DNA of 64,000 nucleotides, from assembly GCF_020080835.1 (NCBI RefSeq), contig NC_058163.1:19185904-19249903 (forward strand), read 5' to 3'. The position numbers and the translations under genes are program-made. Under the pieces are notes generated by a model that searched no databases, was not told where the DNA came from, and saw only the letters and a program-made list of their open reading frames with translations. This DNA is from Cotesia glomerata. Taxonomy: Eukaryota > Arthropoda > Insecta > Hymenoptera > Braconidae. Shown here one piece after another: positions 50,003 through 62,172 of this stretch (position 1 is the first letter of the stretch; every line of letters starts with the position of its first letter).

Positions 50003-50718
50003 ACCTATCTTTATGTATTTTGACGTGCTGAATCCGAATCTGAAGTCAGTTTTGCCCGCACACCCTCAAAATTATGAGTAAAATGCAAAAACTCCCAAAA
50101 AAAGGCAAAAAATTGCGAAAAGCTGCAGTCATCGTTCTCTTCATTCTACTTATACTTTATTTTTTATAGATTTTAAAATTTTGTGAATATTTCAATTCTA
50201 AGATCATATTTCATCCATTAAAATGCACCTGAGTCATTAACAATCGTGATTAATAGATTTTTTCTCATATTTAAAATTGCAATTTTCTTGATTTTTTTTA
50301 TTTTTTGAGATTTTTTTTTAATTTTAAAACGTTAATAGGACAAGAAAACTTCAGATTCAAATTCAGTGGAACAAAGCACATAAAAATCATACTCAATCTG
50401 AATTCAAAAAATTTGTTTCATCTCGATAATTTCGATTTTTCATTATTTCTTGCCTTTTTTTCGGTTTTTTGCAATTTTTTAAAATTTTGACGGATCAAGG
50501 GGCTACTTAACGTTTAGATTTAGATTCAGTGAATTGACGTACATGAAAATCATACTTGATCTGGGTTCACAAAAATTTATTCATCGCTGTGACTGCAGTT
50601 TTTCGCAATTTTTTGCTTTTTTTGGGGTTTTTTTGCATTTTACTCATAATTTTGAGGGTGTACGGGCAAAGCTGACTTCAGATTCGGATTTAGCGCGTCA
50701 AAATACATAAAGATAGGT
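50003..50718. repeat. Inverted repeat with 128-bp arms inside element I
   Basis: Left arm 50003-50131 and right arm 50591-50718 match closely in inverted orientation (landmarks 'tatctttatgtattttgac', 'ccgaatctgaagtcag', 'caccctcaaaattatgag', 'aaaattgcgaaaa'). Between the arms, two diverged direct repeats of about 95 bp start near 50338 ('aacttcagattcaaattcag') and near 50510 ('cgtttagatttagattcag'), each with 'aaaatcatact'. Confidence 0.8.
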
Positions 50719-50991
50719 CTGATTAAAAGTACAGGCCACTTTTTTTTTGTGGGCCAGTGTAATGAATACTACTTTAATATATTTTTTATTTATTTTTTAA
50801 ATTTAAAAACTAAATTTTATTATGTTTTATAATCTTGATATTTTAAATAGAATGGTTACTCCTCTTTTACACTGGTATTACTCCGTTTTACACCGATTTA
50901 ACACCGGAAAAGTTACGCCGGTGTTATTTTCTTTTAACACCGCGCGGTGTTAAAATAAGTCCATTTTTAACACCGCTCTTTTTACAGTGTA

Positions 50992-51179
50992 TAAAAATAA
51001 TTACATTTGTTAAAATTATTTTAAAATGTTTACTCAACACTTAATTATTAAAATCGTATTTCTGTCGCACTATTAAACATTGTAAAATTTTATGATGCAT
51101 ATGAAATTATAATTATATATTTTTGTAAGTGACCTTATTATTGGTCAGCAGGATATTGGGTTTGTGTATCAATAAAAAT
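50992..51179. other. Short AT-rich spacer
   Basis: No feature recognised. Confidence 0.4.
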
Positions 51180-51258
51180 GTAACCAGATCAGATCATAAA
51201 CGTCCAAATATGGACATTGTCTATAATGTCGCCGTATCAGAAAAATTTCTTACGGACA
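51180..51258 (-). repeat. Family B fragment, reversed
   Basis: 'ccagatcagatcataaacg', 'caaatatggacat' and 'tcagaaaaatttcttacgg' are the inverse of the start of family B copies. Confidence 0.45.
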
Positions 51259-52196
51259 TCTTTCATCATTAATTGTAGAGGTGGTAAAAAATTTCAACAT
51301 CGAACAAAATTATTTTAAATTTTTTTGATAATAACGATCTTTGTTAGCAACTCTCTTTGTCTGAGAGTCTCTCCATATAGCCAGCTACTGCACGCTAATG
51401 CGCCGAAATAGATTAATTTTGACCAATAGAACCAGCAATCGAACGGCTCGAAGCACATTACTCAATTATTTAAGGTTCATTAAGTATATATCCAATGCCA
51501 CCAAGTTTACCACTGCGTTCGAGGAAGAAGGGTACTGTTACTGTTACCGTCAGCCAGAGCGAGCTCCAAGAGGAGCAAAGGGGTTGGGATGAAAGAGAGA
51601 GAGAGAGAGAGAGCGGGAGAGAGGAAGAGTACCGTCACTGCTTGCTAAGGGTGAGGATAGAGACTAAAGCGTGTGGGTTCTGCAACGGGTTTGAGTTTGG
51701 TTGGTTTATGTGTGCACTGTCCGCCTGCTCAAGTATTCCACTATACACACATGTGTATGGACTGGAGACTTCGGTACATAATACATGCCCGCGTGTTGAT
51801 AAGTAAGCGAATGCCCTCTCTAAAACCTAGCTACCTGACTACAAACTTCTCCTTTCCCCCTCCCCCAATCTCTTCTCTCACCCCTACATCTTCCCCGCAC
51901 TTCCGAGGTCTAACTTAATTATTCGAGAAATTCAACCTTCCATTCCAACCACCCACACACATTCAATGCTGTTTCCTCTCTAACATCATTCACCCTCTTG
52001 GTCATCCGAGCATTCTTCATGGACCTCTACTATCTGGAAGGTGTAGGTATGTGGATATATGATCGATCATGTTAATTAACTCATCTATTTTAAGCTCCAA
52101 AGTGTTTAATCGTTTTATTAAACTACTTTCAGTTGGACTAATTAATATATCAATTTATAATGCTACTGGGTAGTAATAATATTATTTATGACAATC
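51259..52196. other. Higher-complexity island with (GA)n, no gene recognised
   Basis: Balanced composition between about 51360 and 52060 with a (GA)n tract at 51593-51613. Three overlapping plus-strand frames of 64-103 codons (51398-51918) have no recognisable domain and differ in frame, so I do not call a gene. Confidence 0.4.
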
Positions 52197-52633
52197 TACA
52201 TTGTAAAAAATTTGTTGGACTTGGTGTGGTGTAAATAATTCGGTGTAAAAATTTTTAACACGGACGGTGTGAAAATCGCACTAAGAGTAATGTTAAATTT
52301 GAATAGTGTGAATCTTAAATTTTACACCATCAAGCGTGTAAATGTATTTCCTGAAAATTTCTCATTAATTAATATAAATTGATTGTTTAATTTCAGGCTC
52401 GTATAATATTAGATTATAAATATAAACATGTAGAAATAAATATTTAAAAGTATATTTTTTTTTATTATGCTATTTTACGGACTAAAATAAAATTTTCATG
52501 GTTAAATTTGGTGCCGTTGGAAAAGTTTTGACCTGGAGTTGTGCCTTTTCATGGTTTCAAATCATTCTCACCAATAGTCAATTTGTGATGATAAGTATTT
52601 AGGCTGCATTCGAAAATGTTCCATTTCTAGATA

Positions 52634-54954
52634 CACTGAGAAAACAATTCATTTAAATGAATTGAGGCTCGTTAACTATAAATAAATCTCTTATTTAAAT
52701 ATCACCAGAAATATTTATTTGATACAAATAAATTTATTTATTTGAGACAAAGTTGTAGTATATTTGAATGAAATCCAGATTTGTTTATAGTTAACAAATA
52801 TTTCTTTGGTGCTAACAATCGTATATTTCAACCAAATCAGATTTGTTAACTATAAATAAATGGTATGTTTGAATATACTCAAAGCAATGATTTTTAGTTT
52901 TAGATTAGGAAAGTTGTAAAAGTGGACATATCGAACGTTTGGGGTAAAATGGGCACTTCTTTTGGAATTATTAATTATACTGAAATTAATAATGACAATC
53001 AAGTTAGCTGACATCTAAAAATTTTTAGAATTTTTTTTATTGAAAAAAATTTTATAAAAGTTTTTTTTTTTAATTTCATTTGTAAAAAATTCGAAAAACT
53101 GTAAGTGCAATTAAAAAAAAAATATTATTTAGTTCTAATTTAACACATTAAGCAAAATAAAAAAATAAAAAATGTCGACTAACTTTATTATTATAAATTA
53201 ACAGACATCTGTAAATTTTTTTGACTTTTATAACAATAAAATTATTATGAAAAAATTTTAATTAAAAAATTTCATATGTTAAAATTAATAAAAATTATAA
53301 GTGAAAATTTTTAAAAGCATTTTTTATTGTCATTGATTTGTTATTAAAATTTTTTAAATTGACAGCTAACGTCTAACTTCAGTATCATAGTAATCATAGT
53401 ATTTTTATTAGTATTATAAGTAATAGTAGTATATTTTTTTACGAAAATAAACTAACGTTGTTATAAAATATACAAATTTTATATTCAATAAAACATTTGA
53501 AAATTTTCTGTAAAAAAATTATTACTAAACGACACGGATTTTAGGTTAAGAAATTTTTTTTTCTTTCCAATAACTGCATGAAATATAAAAAAAAATTTTA
53601 ATGAAAAAAAAAAAAAAATAGTAAGTCACGACCGGAAAAAATAAAATTTCTTTAACAGCCGAGACCAGTGATTGCAGTTTCAATCAGCTTAGCGAAACGA
53701 ATGGAAATTTTGAAAAAACGTTTTTAGAGATAATAGATAATTTAATAAACTATTTCACCACAAAGCGTTTTTTTTTCAAAAATTTCATTTGTTTCGTGAA
53801 ACCAATCAAAACTGCAATTGCTCTGCTGTTGGGAGTGCGACAGAGATAGTTCCGCTGAACTCCGTGAGAGCAAAGCGAGAAAGAGATGGTCTCGCCTGTT
53901 AAGAATAAAATAAATATAAAAGAAATAGTGGTTGGTCACAAAAAAAGTCAAATGTAAACAATACTCTTACATTCAAAAATAGCGACACCAAGCGTAATTT
54001 ACTTGAAGCGAGATTTGTTAAGGAAGTCCTTTCGCTCCAGTTGTCAAAACAACTGTAGTAGTCAATATACGATAAATTAAAATAAAAAACCTATAAAAAT
54101 TCCTAAAATTAAAAAATAAATAGTATATGAGGCATTGATCGTTGAAATTTTGAAAATAAAAAAAAAATAGTAAAATACAAAAATTAATTTGACTCTTTCA
54201 AATCAGCTGCTAGTAACCTGTCCGTGATTTGGCAACGCTGTACTTCGGTTGTTTACATTTTCATTTGCACAATATAACCTTAACCACGTTTAAGTTTTTG
54301 CAGTCAGTGTGCAAATAAATAAATTAGTTTGAATTTATTGAATGGTTTGAAGCTTGCGCGCTACGCACCGTTGCCAAATGTTTTGACTTCATTTTAATGT
54401 AGGTTGCTTGAGAATTTTTTGTGATTTTATAATTTTAATTTCTCCATATATTCCACGGCAACCTATATATTTTATTGCAAAAAATGAAACCTGAATATTT
54501 CAAAAACATTATTTTGAGTTTTTTTTTATCCCATCTAATTGGTAGTTAATACCATAATTCGAGAAAGTTGTTAAGGTCTGACTTTCTCGTAAGACTCGGA
54601 AAAAATACTAACATTTTTAAAAATTTTTTTTTCAAAAATTTTCACGGTAAAGACTAAATTAAACTTTACTAGTAGATAAATAAGGACTTTAACTATTAGA
54701 TAAAAATTAATTTTATGCGTAATCTAATATTTTTTATTTAACATTGATGGTGAAGGGACCTCCTTAATAGTTAACAAATCTTTATTTGAATGAAATGAAT
54801 GAGTCGATTCAATTAAATAAACCAAAACGAAGTAGTATTTGATTTAAAGTAATATATATTTTAATAAAAGAAATTTGTTAACATTAAATAAATATTTTTG
54901 ATTCATTTCAAATAAATCTGTGCATTTGAGTCAAACAAACCGTTTTCTCAGTGT
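52634..54954. mobile_element. TIR element E, nested in C3
   Basis: Left end cactgagaaaacaattcatt preceded by TA; right end the inverse of cactgagaaaacggtttgtt, followed by TG, so one side of a TA duplication may have mutated. Both subterminal zones carry 'aaataaatnt', 'gttaactata' and 'tttgttaac' phrases in inverted orientation. The interior has further inverted repeats (52975-53395 weak; 53675-53815 clear). No coding region. Confidence 0.65.
53650..53910. repeat. Fold-back block inside element E
   Basis: 'gcagtttcaatcagcttagc' followed by 'gaaacgaatggaaattttg' is mirrored by 'caaaaatttcatttgtttcg' and 'ccaatcaaaactgc'. Outside these, 'cgagaccag' and 'tggtctcgcc' also pair. A diverged relative with the same plan lies at about 55065-55290. 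Confidence 0.6.
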
Positions 54955-55064
54955 GGGCCCAACTTTTACACCGAAATTTTTTACAGTGTACAATGCAATA
55001 ATTTTTTCATTAAGTTTTTACTTTTCATACCAACCACTTTTTACTACATTAATTAGAAAGGTCA

Positions 55065-55290
55065 ATTGATTTAAGAGCCAGTCCCAGATATTATAGTTTC
55101 GTGAATTTTTCTTAATATAAATAAAGAAAAATTTTAGAAAAAACTCTGCTACTCGATAGATTATCTAATTATGTGTTTTCTAGCGAAGCTTTTTTTTCTA
55201 AATTTTCATTTGTTTAAGAAATATACATGAATCTATAATAGCTTTGCTGTCGCGAATAATATAGCAGAATCGACTCGCTTTACTAATATT
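55065..55290. repeat. Degenerate fold-back block, relative of 53650-53910
   Basis: 'gtttcgtgaatttttctta', 'aaaattttagaaaaaa' on the left and 'tctaaattttcatttgttta' with 'gctttgctgtcgcga' on the right reproduce the plan of the 53.65-53.9 kb block with many changes. Confidence 0.4.
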
Positions 55291-57510
55291 TTTTACTCTC
55301 TTAGATTTTTATCGTCTAAATATCGGTAACTATTGAATCTCATAAAGTGTTAAAGTGTTGAGAAGATAATTTAAATAAAACAGCATAAAGACGATAAATA
55401 AAAATACGACGACAGGAAGCAGATGCCAGTGATATAGATATACAAGTTTAATTATTATCGTGTACACCTTTAGGTATTTATATGCCAGGAAGCACTTAAA
55501 TAATATTTCTCTCTGTTAAAAATACTCCGGCTACGAAAAGAGATGATAAATATATTTCGGAGTGGAATATGGTAACAAGCAGTAGAAGTTGAAAAATATG
55601 AAGAAGAAGTAGACGAAGAAGAAGAAAAGAGATGGGAAATAGGATATTATAAGAGATAGCCCTTCGTCCCTGTCTCTTTTATACCCTCATGTAAAATGAT
55701 TGCCAGGACAGATAAACGGACCCCACGGTGGGCGGAATTCATTTATATTAACCGGAAGACAAAAACAATATGCGCGAAAACAAGAGAAAATTGTAGTGTG
55801 TTATATTACACGATTTATGACTCATAGATATTATATTATTCAAGAATTAATTTTGATAAAGATAATAAATTGTTTTCTTTTTTTTTTTTTTTTTTTTTGA
55901 AAAAATATCATCTTTTTTTTTTTAATTAGCAGATTGATGTTAATTATTTTTATTGCACAATCCGATTGAATTAGAAATCAATTCTCGTAAGATTTCACGT
56001 CAACGCACTAACACTGGAGTAATTATCAATTTACTTTTGGGACGTAAAGTCAGGTTGGTCGTCGGCTCACATGACAGAGAAACAACTCGACACCCATTAA
56101 AACCTAGAGACGAGGAGGATAATAGCCTTAATGCCATTAGCTGTTACTGAAGTATGTGCATTCGCAGAGCTTAATGAAAGGAATCTCAGTATCCTCTCCG
56201 GTATGGAGTCCCCTGTGATAAATCTGTTGTCAAACTCGATTTGCGATTCCCTGGTGAAAAGAAAGAGACTAGACTGAACGATCGTATGTGTGAATTAACT
56301 AATTATAAATTTGAATTTACACGAGAAAAAACATTATTTTATTCAAAAAAGATATTTTAGTCGAAATTTTACTCGGTTTTTAAAATTTTCACATCTATTG
56401 ATTCAAAAAATTAACTAGAAAATCAATTCATTGAAACTCTGTCATTTTAATTGCAAAAACGGAAATAGTAAATATACTTTGATGAATAAATTCATCTTAA
56501 AGAATTAATTTTCTTCACAATTAACTTTTGGCTATTAATTAAATTTTCCAGCGAATAAGAATAGTTTTAAAAATTGTTAATTTCGCCAACATATTTTTTA
56601 AAAATTACTCTTATATAAAAGATTGCTTATTCATAAATTAAAAAAAATAAAAAATTTTTCATTCATGTTCAATCTTGAGTTTTACATACATTCTTTTACT
56701 AATTGACCTACATAACTGATTAAAAAACCAATTAAAAGTAGAAACCCACGAGAATTTATTTTTAGGGGATATTTTTAGTTTTGAAGAATTGTTCTTGGAT
56801 GTAAAATTTGACTATACCGATTAGAGATAACATACTTTTGATTGAAAATATAGACTTCTTCAGCAAAGATAACGATATTCAAGACAAAAAATTCTTAATG
56901 AAATGCAACAGATTATCTTTGAAATAATTTTCTTGAATCAAAAATACTTCTTTTGAATCAAAATAGTTTTTTTCATCAGTCTATCAGAAAAAATGATGAA
57001 TATTAAAATATCGTTGCAGAAAATAATAAATCTCTATAAACTGACAATGACGCCGATAAATTATTTGTTTATTAAGATAATAATTGTGTATAAGTTTGTT
57101 TTTGCTATACGGAATTCCGGTTGTTAGATATGTAGAAACATCTCAGGAAGACGAGCGATAGACAAGCAGGAAGTTAACGATTATAGAACGATCAAGGAGT
57201 TTCTGTCGGCAGACGCAATAATTAATCCTATCTTTTGACGATCGCAATCCCGCATCGAGTCGTATATGCTAATCATTTTGGTGCATTGTTTTACGGGTAA
57301 TAGCGATGAAAATTATTTATCAAGCTATCTTATTGTTATTTATTATTATTATTTTAAAATAACTGCCTTTTAAGCGGTTTACAAAAATATTCACATGAAT
57401 TTTTATTTTTATTCATTTTATCATTAATTTTAATTTATTTCATAATTTATTAAAAATTAAAATACATTTTAATTTGCATTAAATATTATCAATAGATAGT
57501 TTATATTGCA
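55291..57510. other. No gene; complex blocks at 55.5-55.74 and 55.95-56.28 kb
   Basis: Small frames (55700-55900, 55953-56150) show no domain; the first ends in a poly-T run translated as Phe. The 55950-56280 block contains CpGs and could be regulatory. The rest is AT-rich with a (GAA)n-like patch near 55600-55625. Confidence 0.35.
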
Positions 57511-58836
57511 TTAAGGGGTTAGGGGTAGTCAGAGGCACGAAAAAATGAGAATTTTCAGTATTTTTTTTTTGCTATTAAATCATGTTATTTTAAAAAAGTA
57601 GTAATATGGCATTATTATACAATGTTTCGACTTGAAGTCACGAAAATTAAAAAAAAAAAAAAAATTTAATTTCCAAAGTTATAGCTGTCTGTGTTGACCC
57701 AGTTCCAAAAAAAGGTCCTTGCGGTGACAATCATAAGTCCTTGGAGATTCATCTATATCCATAGCTAATCAATCGGATGAAAAAAATTAGTTTTATAAAT
57801 AGATAATCCTGGGCCTGATCGAAGGATTTTTTCAGTCATTGTGGAAGTTTCCAAAACATCAATTTGCTGTTGCCTACGAAGCATTCTGCCTTCCCGAGTG
57901 TTGTCGTTGGCGCGCTGATCTGCCACTTTCACACATGCAGCATCCAATTTTTCAGCATACCGATGGGAATTAGACCCACAATTAAGTCCTAGGGTATCCA
58001 TAATCATTAATAATGAATTTGTAACTTCATTAAATATACAAGTAGCTATGTATGCAGCAATTTGTACGATAGTAGAACTAGTATTCACGGTTTTTGGGCA
58101 TATTTTCCACACTAGTTGGTTGAAGCTCTCATTATTATTCTGATTGAATCCACCTACACATCTTGAAAGTAAATTATCATTACTGAGATCGTCGTAAATC
58201 GGTTTAATAGCTTTTAAAACATCAGGAGGTAAGGGAGAATAATCTTGAGTATAAGTATCAAGCTCTCCACTTGCTTCAGCGCGCTGGTAAGAGCACCAAG
58301 AATCTTCGCCTTTGGGACACATATCATGATTCGAATTTTCACCAGTCGAACCGTAGTGGTAAAAAGTTGCCATAATAGCAGATTTCATATCTTCAATAGA
58401 ATCGCAATGACGACGTATTGATAAACCATAGTACACAGTTAATTTGTCTATTACTTTTCCTGTAAGCCTATCTCTACCACCAAGACCTTTTTGTTTAGTT
58501 TTCAGAGTACGCAGTCGAGTCCCCATCCGCTTCTGAACATGGCCTATACATTCCTTTTTATTTATGGTTGTATTTTTGTAAGGATCTGCTTTTATAATTC
58601 CAGAATAGGATGGCAATAGAACCCAAAAAGGGGGTTTCTTGAAGCTGCCGCTAGCTATCTGCTCCCGAGCGCTTTGAAGTACCCGAGCTCTCTTTGTTAT
58701 TTGTCGAATAACTCAAAAACTAATTATCGGATCGACTTGAAATTTTCAGAGAATATTTTTAAGATATTACACATAACGAAAATGCAAAAAAAAATAATTG
58801 ATTTTTTGAAAATTCTGACTACCCCTAATCCCTTAA
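57511..58836 (-). mobile_element. Mutator-like element with 23-bp TIRs, transposase remnant inside
   Basis: The ends are inverted copies, 22 of 23 bases equal: ttaaggggttaggggtagtc followed by aga on the left, its inverse with one change on the right. Total length 1326 bp. The first and last four bases are TTAA, which may be the target duplication. An 8-10 bp duplication typical of Mutator elements is not obvious. Inside, one minus-strand frame covers about 850 bp. The element looks like an internally deleted derivative that kept both ends and the 3' half of its transposase. Confidence 0.8.
57765..58616 (-). pseudogene. Mutator-like transposase, C-terminal part (5'-truncated)
   Basis: 283 uninterrupted codons. 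The opening region has CIGHVQKRMGTRLR at residues 23-36, then LTGKVIDKLT-YYGLSIRR at about 51-69, a Cys/His group HDMCPKG-SWC at 97-108, and CVGGFNQNNNESFNQLVW at 153-170 with the invariant-looking NES. This series matches, from memory, the arthropod and cnidarian proteins that Pfam calls Mutator-like transposase domain. Full proteins are much longer, so the N-terminal half including part of the catalytic site is missing. There is no ATG at the left end of the frame: the first codon shown is TTG and the frame continues open about 32 codons further upstream, to 58713, with sequence that does not look like the family. The gene fills most of the element bounded by the TIRs. The lack of frameshifts suggests a young copy or one still under constraint; it is unlikely to be a working enzyme. 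Confidence 0.75.
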
Positions 58837-58879
58837 TAATTAGTTTTACTTTCCTTATACTCATTTTGATGTAGCAGCA

Positions 58880-59345
58880 TTTCCCATCTTCATGTGGCCC
58901 ATTTTTATATCTGCCCGCAAATATGACTTCATCTGATTTTATATGAGATTATACCAGGCTATATTTGAAAATAAAAAAGTTTTTATAATAATTGTCTAGT
59001 TTTTCATTTTTTTCACAAACGTGTACATCATTCAAAATTTCGTATTACACCAAAATCGTTTTAATCACTGATTAAAATAAATAAATCTCATAAAATATCT
59101 TGATTATTTTTATTTTATTATTTAACACCTGAAATTTGACTCTCTTGTAAGGAGACGATTCAGCAATCATGCGCCTTCTGTTGGAGATTTTCAACACTAC
59201 TTTTGGTCGAAAAATTATGTATGGGCATCTATGACCGTATCAAGTCATACGTGGAATTATCAGAAAAAAAAAAAACAAAAATTGTATATGGACATTCAGA
59301 CCATATCAAAAAATCTTCCACGGAGTCAATTCTTGAACAAAGATG
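58880..59345 (-). repeat. Family B, reversed copy with core
   Basis: Reversed gatatg-type units at 58905-58970, the core at about 59140-59205 (inverse of 'ttgaaaatctccaacagaag', 'gcgcatgattgctgaatcg' and 'tctccttacaag'), more units at 59215-59320 and finally 'aaaaaatcttccacgg', the inverse of the family's start. The best full-length copy in the minus orientation, about 465 bp. Confidence 0.7.
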
Positions 59346-60392
59346 AACGGTTTTTTTTATTAAAATTTTCGTGTTTCACCATAACTTCTTTCGAATCTGG
59401 CTTTTCTCTCAGTATAAAAATACAATTTCAAAATATTTCAATGTATTATTAGTGCTATGAGTCAATGATGATGATAAAAAAAAAAGAAGAAAAAAATTAA
59501 GCGACAATGAACGGAACAATTTTATTTTAACAGTAAATTACGAGTATTGTTATTAGTACGTATTGAGTATTATTATTAGTATTTGCCTCACGTATGTAAG
59601 TAGTTTATGATTCAGTAAACGACTATAGATAGAAAGCAATACTCAAAGCATTATTTTTTCTCAATAGATACCTGTTGTATTCAATAATAAAGTACATTGC
59701 CTTACGTTTTTTTGTACTTTTCAACTATTGTCTACACGCTTCCATACAACTACCAACATCGTTTTATACCACCATCACAGTATTTTTCCCCATTTATATC
59801 CATTTTTAAAAATTGTTACTTTTCTTTTATTCATCGTCATTATTATCACTATGACTTTTTTTCCACCCTGAGTATGCGAGAAGTTTCGAGTATAACGATT
59901 CGCGATATTAATACGTATCAAGAGGGTTTATTGACTTGTCGAAGGCTGCATGCTCGATTTATTGAAATGTTCATGAGTTCAATAAACTCTTTAACGTACT
60001 TTGGTTAATGTCAGGTCAATAATATAAAAGGCTAACGATGTGCGTGAAGAAGTAAAACACGATAATTGAAAAAAAAAAAAAATTGAAAAAAAAAAAAAAT
60101 ATCATAATAAATTAAATATTATAAATAAGTTTCTATTTAGAAACAAAATATGACTTTATAACATTGTTAAACTACCCTCAATTATCAATTTTTCATTTTC
60201 ATTTTATTTTTGATAATTTTTAAATCTTCCAATAATTTAATCTCACGTAATTATTGTAATTGGAATTGAAAAATGATTTTTTCTTTATGAAATTAAAAAA
60301 TTTGAATTTTTATTGTACTCATACATGAAGTTATAATTTATTTAAATATTTCTAAATGAATGTAATGAAAAAATATGTAAATTTCGATCAAT

Positions 60393-60397
<5 letters not shown>
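59346..60397. other. No gene recognised
   Basis: AT-rich DNA. A 103-codon plus frame at 59697-60008 has no recognised domain. Two A-rich runs lie at 60069-60099. Confidence 0.4.
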
Positions 60398-60480
<83 letters not shown>

Positions 60481-60496
60481 TTTATATATATATATT
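60398..60496. repeat. (TA)n microsatellite
   Basis: About 38 TA units followed by 'catatatttatatatata'. It explains the Tyr-Ile frames on both strands. Confidence 0.95.
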
Positions 60497-61144
60497 TCAC
60501 AATATAATTCCGGAAACGGTTCACTAAATATTTCCAATAATTCATTCAAATAAACATCTGCAATATCACTTTTTTTTCATCGCCTGTAGACCAAGTTCAT
60601 CAATTATTTTTAATATTCAATCACTGCTGGAATTTATAATTATCTTTTTTGTACGTGAAATTACATTTTTTTTTTTTTTTTTTTTAACAAAAAATGATCA
60701 ATTTGCCTGATTTATTCCGCATAATAGCGTTTTTTGATCATAATTATTAATCATTCTTTTATATATTTTTGAAGTGAGACAGGTAAAGAAAAAACTTTAA
60801 AAGAAGGAGACAAAGAAGCAGCAAATATTGATACGGTATACCTTGTATTCAATAAAAGAAAGTTTCTTTTTTTAATTACATTATTAATACTTATACTTTT
60901 TCACAATATTATTCAAAAGAAATTTTATTTTTGTCTCTCAGAATTAAATTTTCATCGTTCTAAACTTAACTTATTACAACACTTATGTACGTAAAATCGA
61001 AATAAACAAATGACAGTTAACGTAAAGGTTGAATCTAATCTGCAGCGCCTAGAATTATCCAAAGCAATGGCTCTGGAAGCGCCAAACTTAGTTTTAATTT
61101 TTGTCTTTTTTTTTTTGTAATTATTGTTTCTTAATTTTTATTAT
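60497..61144. other. No gene recognised; poly-T run
   Basis: AT-rich DNA with a T run of about 20 bases at 60667-60685. Confidence 0.4.
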
Positions 61145-61290
61145 TAACTTCCCGCTAAGAAAATCGAAGATTTTCAAAAATCGGTAAGTTATTGGTTTTA
61201 CCCCATTTTGCAAAAATCGAGTTTTCATCAGATCTTGACGTTTGAAGGTTACAGGAAGCTTCCCTGACTACTAAAGGGAGGTTGTCACTA

Positions 61291-61294
<4 letters not shown>

Positions 61295-61322
<28 letters not shown>
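61295..61322. repeat. (TG)n, 3'-side target of the LINE
   Basis: About 14 TG units directly abutting the LINE poly-T. Confidence 0.9.
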
Positions 61323-61339
<17 letters not shown>

Positions 61340-62172
61340 TTTTTGTAGGGGGGGGAATCCTTTTTACGGATTCTAGGCATAGCTGTTTGGCCTGGATATG
61401 TGGCGACTCGACGCAGCGTCATACTAACTCGACACTAACGCCCCTACCCACTAAACCCTAAACCCCTTTTCCTTCTTTCCTCTAATCCCTCATGGAAACC
61501 GCCGTCAGGCATTACTTCGTGAAGGGAGGATCTAGCTACTGCTCTTCCTTCTGGTGGCTAAGGTGTTAACTATCTTCCTTCTATCTTCTGCTATTTGCTC
61601 TTTTTCTTTCGGTGGAACGCAAGTCTTTAAGGACTTCTGTTGCAAACGTGTTGGTAGCGTTCCAGGCAGCTTCTGATGACAACATTGCTTCTACTAGTGA
61701 ATCTGGTTGCATTCTCTGGTTCAGGATCCTCTCCAGTTCTTCACGCTGTGGATCGAAACGAGGACATACAAAGAAGACGTGCTCCGCGTCTTCAGCAGCT
61801 CCTGGGCAGGACGGGCACTCCGAAGAGTCATCGTGCTTAAAGCGGTGTAGATACTCTCGAAAACACCCATGTCCCGACAACATCTGCGTAAGATAGTAAT
61901 TGACCTCACCGTGATTCCGGTTAAGCCAAATGTCGACCCGAGGTATGAGACGGTGCGTCCACCTACCCTTCTCTGCAGCATCCCATTGTAGTTGCCATCG
62001 GCCTATGCTCTTCTGCCGTTCTTCAATTCTAAGTTCTTCCGGGCTCAGTGCAGTTGACCTTTTTCGTTGGTAAAGGGCCCGTCTTTCCTCTGCTAGAACT
62101 CTAAGAGGTAGGGTTCCAGCAATGACGCACACTGCTTCTTCTGATATAGTGCGGAAGGCACTAGCTACTCGT

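Larger units (their letters stand above)
48087..50759. mobile_element. TIR element I, nested in C2
   Basis: Left end caccggcccacaaaaaaaaa, right end ttttttttgtgggccagtg, TIRs of about 30 bp ('agtggtctgta' / 'acaggccact' inside), with TA at 48085-48086 and 50760-50761. G-rich and C-rich runs lie at 48115-48170 and 49970-49985. A 128-bp inverted repeat occupies its right part. A 92-codon frame at 49652-49930 is not a recognisable protein. Contains A5 and D2. Confidence 0.8.
47646..50989. mobile_element. TIR element of family C, copy 2 (outermost layer of a nest)
   Basis: Starts cactgtaaaaaaaaccgggg, ends ctttttacagtg, with TA at 47644-47645 and 50990-50991. Terminal zones are filled with 'ggtgttaaa' / 'aacaccg' motifs as in C1. 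Without the insertion at 48087-50759 it would be about 670 bp. Non-coding. Confidence 0.85.
52199..54988. mobile_element. TIR element related to family C (C3), interrupted by element E
   Basis: Left end cattgtaaaaaatttgttgg with TA at 52197-52198. Right end gaaattttttacagtg with TA at 54989-54990. 'ggtgtaaa' and 'acaccg' type motifs lie inside both ends. Removing the insertion at 52634-54954 leaves about 470 bp. Non-coding. Confidence 0.65.

Noticed and set aside
61612..61896. Plus-strand 94-codon frame
   Set aside because: Shadow of the LINE reading frame on the opposite strand.
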